This document shows positions 34,927-46,379 of a stretch of DNA of 64,000 bases, piece by piece (within the stretch, counting starts at the first letter, position 1; each line of letters starts with the position of its first letter). A model generated the notes under the pieces. That model ran no database searches. It saw only the letters and a program-made list of their open reading frames with translations, and had not been told where the DNA came from. The stretch covers positions 89,006,665 through 89,070,664 of the forward strand of contig CM050453.2 of assembly GCA_027563935.2 (NCBI GenBank), in the 5' to 3' direction. Source of the DNA: Costus lasius. Lineage: Eukaryota; Streptophyta; Magnoliopsida; Zingiberales; Costaceae. A program made the translations under genes and the position numbers.

Positions 34927-37735
34927 TGTTGGGGTATGCCCTTAAGGCTAATGTTTGAGGCCTTGGGTTATTATCAGTATCATGTATAAACTATGTTTTA
35001 TAAAGGAAATTGTTGTTATTCAGGTTGTTACATTATCTGCTGCTGTTATGTATACTTCTGAATAATGTCTCAATGGTGTTCAGCTTGGCTGACATGCAGT
35101 ATTGTCCTTAGTCGAGATATCTTGGTGAACATGAGATAGCCTTGATATAATTGAGACTAATATGTGTTCTGATCTTATAGGATGCTTCGAGCATGGAATA
35201 AGATTTAGACACATAGGTGCATTGGATGTACTGGACTGACCCTACTTAGGATGTTCAATTGTTTGTCACAATGTGAATAATCCTTATATGCAAGCAAATG
35301 GCATATTTCCTCTGACTTGAGATCACTTCTGTTTCTAAATGATGATTGGCATTATCTTGAGGTAGTTCAATATCATTTGAAAAATTAATGGTTAAGGATT
35401 ATCTTGGATAATGGGCATGAGTCATGTTAGGGCACTAGTGATAGATAAAGGATTGCCTCTCCTTGTTGGAGTGTGATGTTCTATAGGGGCCCCCTGGATG
35501 AGATGGTTGAGAAAGTGTATGGCCATACCCAGATGACTATGTTCATCTGATCTAACCATTTTCATCATGTTGGAGTTACACGCTTGACACGCTTGTCCAA
35601 CGAGAACATCCAGTAGCAAAGGAAACATGTATACCAAGTGAATTGGATTCACACTTGTGTTGTGGTTTGGGTGTAGTCTTGGAAGACTCTTTCCTTCATA
35701 TCGGGAGACAGTGATGTGTTGCTAGATACCCCTCTCTGATCGTGATAATGTAAGTTATCGTTACCGACGTTGAAGGAAACCCTTAGGGTCGCACAATTTG
35801 ATGATATGGCTTACTTATATCAGATCGTGTGGATTGAATTATTTTAGTCCAATTTAAAGGAATTTAAACTCTAATTTGAAGTGAGATCTGGTCTGATCAT
35901 GTTTGATTGATTAGGGCTTGAGATCGGTAAGCTTCGATCGGGAGAATTGATGCTTGATCGATGAGATCAAGAAGATCAAGAGATGTGTGGTTAGATCTTG
36001 AGCCATTTGGTTCAAAGAGATCTAAACCATGGCTGGTTCGATTTGGTCTTTGAACCAAATAGAATTGAACCGGTTCACTTAGTGAACGCTTGGTTCAAAG
36101 GAGAAGGAAGTTTCGATGGTTCACTTTGAGTGAATGCATGAGTATTAAGCACTTACTATATTTGGAAGTCGGTTTTCCATTTTGGAAAACGCCTCCACGA
36201 TTGTAACGTGGCTCGCCCCCTCTTTTCCTCCCGTTTTCCTCTCGTGTGGTAGTGAGTCTTCATGCCAAGCAAGAGAGTTCGAACAGCCGAGAGAGAAAAA
36301 CATCTCCTTGTACACGATCAAGTTTTCCTTGGATCTTTGCTAGCACAAAGAGCACAAGGGAGTAAGCCTTCAACATCTTGTGTGTGACCTCTTTGGAGAA
36401 GAGCCGATCGCCCTTTCTTCTTCCAAGTCATCACTCGAGCAATGGCCATGGTAATGCTTCAATCATCCTCTTATGGTTGGTTATACTTACAAGCCATGCG
36501 ATCTTCATGAAACCTAGTTTTTCCGCCTATGCAAAAATTTAGAAGCGCATCTGACTTAGGTTTCGACCCTTCAATTTGGTATTAGAGCGAGGTTTATTTT
36601 GACTTGTTGCATATGATTGCCTTGATGTGATCCATGTTTGATTTATAGGATAGATCTTCTACATGTTCACATGCGCTTACTTGATGACAAGATTACATAT
36701 TGTGTTTGCGCATGTATCCATGTTGTTTAAAGTTTGCGCATGTTTCATAGATGTTTTTCAAACAAAAATTTACTTCATGTGCGCCCCCTCATTTAGATCT
36801 ATCTAAGCGACTACTTTAAACTCTTAGACGGGTTAATAGGGTTGAAGTCATTAGTCAAAGTCTGGACCCAACAGCCTAATCAGACCATCTGACAGCCTAG
36901 ATGGGTCGGCCAGATAGCACCTGTGCGCAAGCAATACAGGTGGCTATAGGTCGACTGCAGAAGGGCGTGTAGCGATGTCTGATTGAGGCGCCTGGTGAAC
37001 GATCATGATTAAGGCCCGGGGTCACACCCGCTTGCCAGAAATCATGTGGGACGTTCAGCCCTTAAGGCATGCATAGTTGACCACAAGGTCGACGCATGTC
37101 AGTTATGACTGGGTGCGTGCAAGGGCAGTGGGTCTGACTTGGTCTGATGAGTGGATACCTATTAATGGACCGTTGTAAGGTAGTAGGGCACATAAGGAAA
37201 TAAAATTGATGCCATGGGTTTTCAAAATTTTATTTTCTGTTTGGATCACATGGATGCTTGTTTATCATGGTGAATGGATGTCTATTTAATCTTATGTGGG
37301 CTGCCCTTATTTGTGTACTGTGCTGGGGCCTGCGTGCCTGGAATTGATTTATAAATTTTGCTGTGATTTGCGAATCACACTTTAATTTATGAAAATTGTA
37401 TAATTGACCTGCGAGTCAAACCTTGTCTAGATAGATTAAAAATGTAATTTGATCAGACATGAGCACAGAGCACACATGGAAGAGACGCTTGCAGCAAGTG
37501 GCTTCACCAGGTGGTGGGTCTAGAGTTCGACTCTAGAAAAGGCGCAACCAGTCTGGTGGGCGCATTTAGGCTGCAAAGGGCGCCTTGGGCCCGGGCCGGG
37601 CCAGATGAAGTGAAAGAGACCCATAAAGAGCTCAAGTGAGGACTTGTGTAAAACTAGGGTTTTACTTAGGCTTTTATGGGCGTTTACCACATAAGATCAT
37701 TGTGCTTTCTACTTACTGTTTTAAGTAATATTAGC
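34927..37735 (+). mobile_element. truncated Ty1/copia element
   Basis: The LTR runs 34927-36573 (TGTTGGGG...CCTTCA). A primer-binding site follows with TGGTATTAGAGC at 36577-36588, one change from the copia tRNA-Met motif TGGTATCAGAGC. About 1.2 kb of internal sequence has no recognisable gag or pol, and no 3' LTR is present. Patches such as GTGTATGGCCATA are shared with the two copia solo LTRs, so all three are one broad family. The left flank is ATGCC; the right end was lost at the 37.75-kb junction. Confidence 0.75.
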
Positions 37736-37749
37736 ACAAGTATATTTAT

Positions 37750-37823
37750 TCTTCTGTGCCGTTAAATTCTGTGCCGTTAAAGAGGAGGAGGTAAGTTCTT
37801 ATTCTGTGCCGTTAAATTCTGCA
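37750..37823. repeat. junction with triple TCTGTGCCGTTAAA filler
   Basis: The 14-mer TCTGTGCCGTTAAA occurs three times within about 70 bp, where copia sequence ends and element B pol begins. Short templated repeats at a junction are typical of patch-synthesis end joining. Confidence 0.65.
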
Positions 37824-40800
37824 TCACCACTTGTGTCCAAAAAGTTGAAAGAAGAACACTTGAGCACAACAGAAGGTAAACCCGATGAAGGAAAGAGGTA
37901 TGAATTTAAATCTCTCCCAAGCAACCTCAGGTATGAATTTCTTGGAGAGAACTCTACTTTTCCTATGATTATTAATGCTAATCTTGATGTATCTCAAACT
38001 GTTAGGCTTTTAAATGAACTTTGGCAACATAAGAAAGTGATTGGCTATACCCTTGATGATATTAAAGGAATTAACCCCGCTGTTTGTATGCACAAGATAT
38101 TTTTAGAAGAGGGAAGCAAGCCATCAATTGGGTATCAGAGGAGGCTCAACCCGAATATGAACGAGATAGTAAAGAAAGAGATTCTTAAACTCTTGGATGT
38201 TGGAGTTATTTACCCCATCTCTGACAGCCAGTGGGTGAGCCCGATGCATGTGGTGCCAAAGAAGGGAGGAATTACCGTACTTAAAAATGAAAACAATGCT
38301 CTGATTCTAACAAAAACGGTAATAGGGTGGCAGATGTGTATTGACTATCAGAAGTTAAATGTCGTCACCCACAAAGATCACTTTCCCTTTCCTTTTATTG
38401 ACCAGATGTTAGAATGCCTAACATGCAATTCTTATTTTTGTTATCTTGCCAAATACTCTAGTTTCTTTCACTTTCCTATTCATCCCAAAGATCAGGAGAA
38501 GACGACGTTCAGGTGCCCATATGACAATTTTGCCTATCGCCGCATGGTGTTCGGACTTTGTAATGCGCCTGCTACTTTTCAATGTTGTATGATGGCTATT
38601 TTTTCTGATCTCATTGAGGATATTATGGATGTGTTTATGGACGATTTTTCCATATATGGTTCTAATTTTAATATTTGCCTATCTAATTTATCACGTGTGT
38701 TAAAACGTTGTGAAGATTTTAATTTGGTTTTAAATTGGGAAAAGTGTAACTTTATGGTTAACGAAGGTATTGTTTTAGGGCATTTGATTTCTAGTTGTGG
38801 TATTGAAGTAGATAGGGCTAAGGTGGAGGTGATTGAGAAATTGCCACCACCATCTTCTATAAAAGGAATTTGAAGTTTTCTTGGTCATGATGGTTTTTAT
38901 AGATGCTTTGTTAAAGATTTTTCAAAAATTGCTAGACCTCTTACTTTGTTACTTGGTAATGTTGTTCCTTTTGTTTTTGACCAGGATTGTATGACTGCTT
39001 TTTTGAAGCTCAAAAAGGCTATTACCACAATATAATAATTCAATCGTCTGACTGGTTGCTTCCTTTCGAGTTGATGTGTGATGCCAGTGACCACACTATA
39101 GGTGCTATTCTTGGGCAGCGCAAGGAGAAAAAGTTGCACACTATTTATTATGCGAGCCATACATTGGACGACACATAGATTAATTATGCAACAATAGAAA
39201 AAAGAGTTTCTAGCTATTGTTTTTGCATTCAATAAATGTAGATCTTATTTAATTGACTCTAAGGTGAATGTTTACATAGATCATGCGACCATCAGATATC
39301 TTATGAGTAAGAAGGATTCAAAACCAAGACTGATCAGATGGATCCTTCTACTGCAAGAGTTTGACTTGGAGATCAAAGATAAGAAAGGTGCAAAAAATTC
39401 TATTGCTGATCATTTATCGCGCTTTGTTCAGGAAGATGGAGTGGAGAAAGTAACCGAGCATGAGATTGATGACGCCTTCCTTGACGAGCATCTCTTTGCT
39501 ATTGCAAGGATTGATGCTTCGTGGTATGCTGATTTTTGTAAATTATTTGGTGTCTGACATCTTACCTGCTAATTTGAATTATCAGGGACGGAAGAGATTT
39601 CTATCAGAGGTAAAGCATTATTTCTGGGAGGGCCCTTTTCTGTTTAAAGATGTGCGGATGGGATATACATGAGATGTCTGCTAGAGGAAGAGATTAGGGA
39701 TGTGCTTTTTCATTGTCATAGTTTTGCATATGGAGGACATGCTAGTTCATCCAAGACTATTTTCAAAGTGCTTCAATCAGGTTTTTTCTAGCCAACCCTT
39801 TTTAAGGATGCTTGAAATTTTATTCTTTCCTATGAAGAATGCCAGCGGACAGGAAACATATCAAAACGAGATGAGATTCCACTGAGCAATATTTTAGAGA
39901 TAGATATATTTGACGTGTGGGGAATTGACTACATGGGTCCCTTCCCAACCTCATGTGGTAATAAGTATATTCTTGCGGCAGTTGATTATGTGTCAAAGTG
40001 GGTTGAAGCTGTAGCGACTCTGACCAATGATTCATGCATAGTTATCAAGCTATTCAGAAGGATAATATTTCCAAGGTTTGAGATTCCTCAAGTGGTAATA
40101 AGTGATGGTAGATCCCATTTTCTAGAATAAAAATTCTCTGCACTGTTGACTAAATATAGGGTGAGGTATAAAGTATCTACTCCTTATCACCCGCAGACAA
40201 GTGGCCAGGTAGAAGTTTCTAACAAAGAGTTGAAAAGGATTCTTGAAAAAATTATCTCTCGATCATGGAAAGATTGGTCCATGAATCTCGACGATATGTT
40301 ATGGGCATACCAGACTACATTTAAGACTCCAATTAATATGTCACCTTATCAGCTTGTATATGGTAAATCATGTCATCTCCCAGTTGAATTGGAACATAAA
40401 TCTTATTGGGCGATAAAGACTTTGAATTATGATTTAAAAACCATTGGGGAGAAAAGGAAATTACAGATTGATGAGCTTGAAGAGATAAGGATGAATGCTT
40501 ATGAAAGCAGATGAATTTACAAGGAAAGAACCAAGAAGTGGCATGACTGCCAAATCATCAGAAAAGATTTTCGAGAAGGTGACCTCGTTTTACTTTTTAA
40601 CTCTAGATTGAGGTTCTTGTTGGGAAACCCCGGGGATATTTTACAAATTTTTCATCAAACAATACAATTGCACAGCGGAAGAATATCCCCGGAACAGGTC
40701 GGACCCAAAAACCTAGTGAAGATCATCTTGCGAGGGGGTCGACACGATAAGATAGAAAGTACCTAGAGCAAGAGGAGGTCGATGTCGAGGTAGACGCCCA

Positions 40801-42790
40801 AGCGTGCGCCCTCTGCAGTCTGACACACACAGATGCCTCAAGTTATCTTCTTTAACACCTGGTGCTAGCCTCGGGAAGAAGATCCAAGCCTTAGTGCTCC
40901 TTCTTCTATGCTTGCGCCACCTTCAAGGGAAGATGCACTAAGGAGAAGATGGATGGAGATGATGCCGCCAACCTCAAGTCCTTCTTACGCCAAGAAGAGA
41001 AGGAGAAGAGGTAGAAGACTTGCGGCTAGAGGATGGAAGAAGGATGCACCACTCTTGTTGCTCTCACCCTTGTCTCTTTCTCACGCAAATTTGATTGCAT
41101 GCATGAGCCTCTCGCATATCAATAGATATATAGAGGCATGAGGGGGTGTCAACACTAGAGGTGGAGGCGCAACTATCATGAAGAAATTGGCTAGGGTTAG
41201 GGTATGGGAGCAATTAGGGTTTGAGGTAAGGAAAGTCTCAAAGACTTTACCATAAACCTTTATCCCTCTACCACATGCACCAAACACTTGCCTTACAAGT
41301 TATTTCAGGCATATGTGCCCCAAGCATTACCATAGATACATGCTTTCCATCCAACGATGAAGGGGGAGGCGCCATATCTTACTTAATGGAGCAACATGCG
41401 CCTACCTCACCCCATTATGCCCTTGGCGCCAATGGGCTAGGATTTCATCCCCATTATACATTTTTAGCCCATTATCTCTTCATGACAATTTGTTATTGGG
41501 CCTCATTGGGTAATGAGCTAGCCCAAACTTTATTACAAGGGTTGATTAAGCCATTGGATCTAATCCAATGCAACCCAAAGTCATATGTGACCAACCATGG
41601 TCAAATTCGGGTCAACCTGCCAAAAATGAAGTTTGGCTCCAATAACTCTCTTCCATCTCATCAAGCCCATTGACGCTGATGAAATCTCCCAAATAGATCC
41701 GAGTTATCCAATAACTCGATCATAAGGCTTCTCGATCAATATGAGAACTCGAGTATCAAGGTGTGCGACCCTGTAGGTTCCTCTAACGTTGGCAATGCTG
41801 AACTAATGTCACCATAAGCAGTGAGTGGCACCTAGCAGTGCATCGCTGCTACCCAAGTTATCAGAATGGATATCGACATCGACATCCCCATCATCGCAAC
41901 TAGGTGCAGATGTATTGCAGTCTCTTTGCCAAACTGATATCTGATTGGACAAGTGTGTCACCACTTGTTTTAACCTAATCTCATGGTCATGACTAAATCA
42001 GGTTCTCACCTGGGTATGACCATACACTTTTAGTCATAGAACCATAGGCGGAGCCCCATGGATATCATGCTTTCCTCAGGAAGGAGCAAATCCTCTATCT
42101 GTACATTGACTTTCTCATATTGGTTGTTGCATGCTCAATGACAACCGTTATGACCTCCCAACTACGGTGAGGTGTTAGGTTGTATCAAAGTATGTTCCTG
42201 ACCATATAGAAGAGTCAATGACCTTAAGTCAAGAGATCAATACATCTCCTATCACTTGTGAGGATAACTCATGACACCAAGTCATTATCTCATAGCGGGT
42301 CAGTTCAGTATGTCTACCACTGATATACCCATATGTTTGCGTTAGCACCTCGTACCTAACCAGCCCATATACCGGTCTCACAAGTACCATAGCTGTCCTA
42401 TATCCACTGAGGTACATCGACTGGGGACAAGAGTTTGAGCACAGATCCAATCTGTCTCAAGGGACATTATCATGTAAGAACATAATCGCAGATGTAAACT
42501 AAACATGAGAATGACAATGCTAGGATGATATATATAAGAAATATCAATATCAAGTAGTACAAAGATAGACCAAAACTAGGTCTTAGGGCATAAACACCAA
42601 TAGTTCTTTCCTGGAAAACTAAGAACAAGGTGATCGGGTCCTTACAAGATTGTTAAAGTTTATCCCGATGGCGCTATTGGGATTTGGGGTGAAAGAGCAG
42701 CGAACTTCACAATTAATGGTCAACGCCAGAAACATTACTAGGTGTCTGAGCTCATTGATGAAGGTGTCAACCAATAGCTCTCAGATCCTC
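37824..42790 (+). pseudogene. element B pol (RT, RNase H, integrase), interrupted by a solo LTR
   Basis: RT is open for about 350 codons: SLPSNLRYEFLGENSTFP, VIYPISDSQWVSPMHVVPKK, FGLCNAPATFQCCM and the catalytic VFMDDFSIYG. A TGA lies after SSIKGI (38871). RNase H follows with stops ([38 protein letters not shown]). Integrase is frameshifted near 39550, then reads [30 protein letters not shown], a TAA, and [16 protein letters not shown], so the DDE residues are visible. The tail is cut by a copia solo LTR (40618-42602) and resumes at 42608 (PGKLRTR). The start of pol, including the protease, is deleted. Confidence 0.85.
40618..42602 (-). repeat. copia solo LTR inserted in B integrase
   Basis: 1985 bp. 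On the plus strand it starts TGTTGGGAAACCCC and ends CACCAATA, the reverse complement of the 46930-48883 solo LTR apart from divergence. Perfect 5-bp target duplications GTTCT lie at 40613-40617 and 42603-42607. No internal region, so it is a solo LTR left by LTR-LTR recombination. Confidence 0.9.
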
Positions 42791-43833
42791 CACCACTAGC
42801 ATGATGATGATGATCTTTGGTCGAGCTAGCGACATTAAATTTAGCGCTTCTTGGGAGGTAACCCAAGTACTCTTATTCTAGTTTTTCTTATTTGATTTTC
42901 TTTGTTTTTATCTATTTTGATGTTTTTCTAGTACTAATATTTGTTTTTCTGCTTTGTAGGGGTGTTCAAAGTATTTTTTATGTTAAAATGATGATTTTTG
43001 AAGCTTACGCAAAAATTATAGCCAGGCCGTAATTATTATTACGGCCGTAATTTTGTGTTCCTGTTCTTCTGGAAAGGAATAGAGACTTTCATAGGCGGGG
43101 TGTGATTTTTGTCATGCCCGTAATCTCGAAAGTATTGCTTCCCTTTAGTGAACAGAAGGTTTCACGGCAGGGGTGTGATAATTTTCACACTTGTAATTGT
43201 GTCTTAAAATTTTTTTTTACATAAATTATGGATGCACCCTGATTTATATCACACCCATAATTTGGAGTATTTTTGGTACAGAATATTTTACAGGTGTGCT
43301 GTGATTTATATCACACATGTAATTGTGATTCTGTTCTGTACATAATGTTTTACATGTGTGTCGTGATTATTATCATGCTTGTAATTCTATTCGCTTATAT
43401 ATATCCCCGTCCGTATTTTCTATGGTTTCACTCGTGATCTTCTCGCTTTTGCACCGTTTCTACGATTCTTGCTTACCCCGACCTTCTAAAGCCTTCGGCG
43501 ACCTCTTCCAATGGTGTTTCTAGCATTTCCAACCAGGATCTTGGCGATTGAAGCTTCATTTTCACTGGACAAGTGATTTTCCACTGAAGTTCCACCGGCT
43601 TTCGATTCTCGCCATCATTGCTTCGACTGAGCTGCTATTTGCCTTCTAAAGCTTAGATTAAGCTAGAAGATCTTTCCCCTGATGTTTTCGAAGATCAATT
43701 TCACCCAGAAGGACCAAATCTTGAGCATTGCATTTAGTGGGCTGGTTTTGTTTTCAGCATTCTGTTTCCAGATTTGGTAACGCTTCCTTTTTTAGCTTCT
43801 ATAGTTCATTAAATTTCATCTTCATTGCTTGAA
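42791..43833 (+). promoter_or_regulatory. element B post-pol spacer: hairpin, six modules, TATA, leader
   Basis: The hairpin lies at 42850-42867. Six modules run from 43015 to about 43385, four of them exactly 37 bp. A TATATATA stretch follows near 43396, then a pyrimidine-rich leader up to the ATG of the env-like gene at 43834. The order (modules, TATA, leader, ORF) copies the order in the LTR, so this may be an internal promoter for the env-like gene. That is inference. Confidence 0.55.
42850..42867 (+). other. conserved post-pol hairpin (B)
   Basis: CTTGGG-AGGTAA-CCCAAG, 6-bp stem, loop differing by one base from C. Confidence 0.75.
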
Positions 43834-44381
43834 ATGGCACCAAGGAGGAAACAAGTAGTGAGCAAGGGGAAGGGCAAGGCATAAGCTTCTTCGGCACCAC
43901 CACCACCTGCAAAACCCTATGGCATTGTCTTTAGAAATGATGCACAAGAAGCCAGATATAACCATCTTCTCATAAGGCAGATTACAAACACTAGATATCT
44001 AGATAAACGAACATTGGAAATTCTAGGACTTCATGAAGACGTAATGTGGATGTTTGAGCAAAATTTGGCATTAAGGTTTTTCCAGAACCAACCGCAGACA
44101 TTTCTTCCCTTGGTGTTGGAGTTTTTCAGTAGTTTGGAGGTTGAGCTCCATGATTATCACTATCAAGAGGTGAAAGGTCGCCTTACCTTTCGACTTGCGA
44201 ATGCTGAGAGGAGCCTCACGCTCAAAGATGTTTTGTCTTCCATTTACTAGGAGGAGGAGTTACACACTCGCCACAGGAATATATTGAAAATACCTTCTGG
44301 TATCAGATCACATCAGACTCAAGTTTTTTCACCAAAGTCGGCAAGAACAACTAGTATTTCCAACCCTTGCCTTCGTTACAT

Positions 44382-46300
44382 TTTGACACAGATTTATATA
44401 GCACTCCAAGTATGATTTTACAGTTAGAATCACCTATATTTTTAGGCTTTCTGCTGATTAATGCCTAAATTGCTTTACATCTATGGAATCTACACTTCTC
44501 TTGGTATTTTCACGTTTTCAGGTCAAAACGACCATAAAGAGGGTGGATTCTGATAGAGAAGCTCAGCCTAATTCAAGATGATCCTAACTGGAAGTTTTTG
44601 GACTCATTGAAGCCTTCGTTGGAAATCATGACCGGGTCACGATCAGAATCATGCCTATAACTCATCTCCGCACTTAAGCTGCAAGCGATAAATCAAGACC
44701 GGGTCACGACCAAATTCTCGCCCGAGATCGCGGACATGCCTGTTACGAAATTGCGATTTTAGCCCAGATTTCTTCAATCTAACCTGAGGGAAGGCTGAAG
44801 GGTACTTAGGACTTTCCTCCACCATTGACAAAGGAGGTGTGGAGCAGCTTTCGGCAGTGGATTTGGTCACGAAATCACGATTTCGTGAGAAAGTTGGCTG
44901 CGGCGTTGCAGGGCATGGAGGCTGGCGGCAAAGTCTTCTCTTGCTAGAAAATGGCAGCGGCTGTGGCAGTTTTGGCAGGGTATGGGAAGGAGAAGAAAGC
45001 GTAGAGGGGAGAAGGATAAAAGGGTGAAAAGAAGAGAGGAGAAAGGATTGCTCGGCAGAGGGATCACGCATAGAGAAGTTGTGCTTGCAAGGAGGAGAAG
45101 AGGAGCTGCGCACCAATACCTGTTGAAGACACTTGTTGCGTGAGCTCCCTTAGATTAAATCTGTAAGGAAGATCCTGTATTTACATTCAATTTGCTACAT
45201 CATCTTGTATAATCTTAGCAAAGTGTCTTATGATCTTGCCTTCCTCTTGTAATCGTTGCATAAACCTACTTATGTATGAGATGCTTAATGTTGTAGTTCA
45301 CGCTTTCACCATGAACATGATAGGCTAAACACTAAATCAGGATGTAGGGTAGCCCTTGATGAATTACTAGTTGTAATAGTTTGACTCCATTAGTCTAAAG
45401 TCCTTGCTCGACCCTATGAGCATGCTTTGCCTGCGTAGCCCAAAAGAATATGCTTGAACCTTTAGTTACCTGAGTGAGGTTTGTTAATCAGTATCTCTAG
45501 AAGGAAAGCTCGCTTGTGGATCTATACTTACTCATGGGACTGTAGGGAGCATTATCCGGAGGGATACGCTTGAGCCTTGAATCACTCGAGTAAGGTTCGT
45601 TAATCAGTATCTCTAGGAGGAAAACTCGCTTTCGGATCTGTACTTACTCATGAGATTATAAGGAGCTTAGACGCAGCGGAGAGACTCCAGTCCGACCGCG
45701 CGTCAGACCCATTCAGTTGAGGATTTATCCATTTCATTGGTGTACTATGCCTACACTACCCGAAAGGGGGTGTTTGAGCCTTTAATCACCTCGAGTGAGG
45801 TTTGTTAATCAGCATGTCTAGGAGGCATGCCTCGCTTGCGGATCTATACTCACTTGCGGGGGTTGTAAGGAGCTTAGATGCAGCAGAGAGACTCCCGTCC
45901 GACTGCACGTCAGAACCCTACGGATTGGACCAGTAATTTAGTCTGTGGAAGCAGACGAGATTATTGGAGGGAGCAACCTGAATAATAGGCGGTTGAATCC
46001 CTTGAATTGTTAGGACATCGGTAATAGAGTTAGACTATCCAACTGTAAGGAGTCAATGTGGTGAACTCATATCCTGATGCATCTCCTCATTAAAACTCTC
46101 TCGTGCGATTTCCTCTGTTTACATTCCTGCGCATTTAATTATTTTGTTATCTTAAACTCCATCAGTTTCGACGTAGTCTAGCTAGCAAGTTCGAGATATG
46201 TTGGTATTTGCCCATTAGTCCCTGTGGGATCGATATTTTATTACTTCGATAGACCCATGCACTTGCGGGGAATGCCTACCTATACCAGTGGGCGCTATCA
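44382..46300 (+). repeat. element D 5' LTR
   Basis: About 1.92 kb; TGACACAG begins at 44384 and the end is GCGCTATCA at 46300. Modules at 44625-44661 and 44692-44728. Three diverged internal repeats (about 45425, 45545, 45750) carry GAGGTTTGTTAATCAG-like cores. About 90-94% identical to the 3' copy in the stretches compared. Confidence 0.85.
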
Positions 46301-46306
46301 AGTTTT

Positions 46307-46324
46307 TGGAGTCATTGCCGGGGA
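46307..46324 (+). other. primer-binding site of D, degenerate
   Basis: TGGAGTCATTGCCGGGGA, 15 of 18 matches to the tRNA-Asp complement. Confidence 0.7.
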
Positions 46325-46379
46325 CTAATTTTGGCAATATTGATAAGATTTAGAAGTGAATAGACTAGACATTTTTATC

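Noticed and set aside
37480..37555. tRNA-like or SINE B box (GAGTTCGACTC)
   Set aside because: No convincing A box at the right distance, no cloverleaf, no poly-A or target duplication.
44655..45116. 153-codon minus-strand frame and its copy near 58.0-58.5 kb
   Set aside because: It is antisense to the element D LTR and present in both LTR copies because they are the same repeat.
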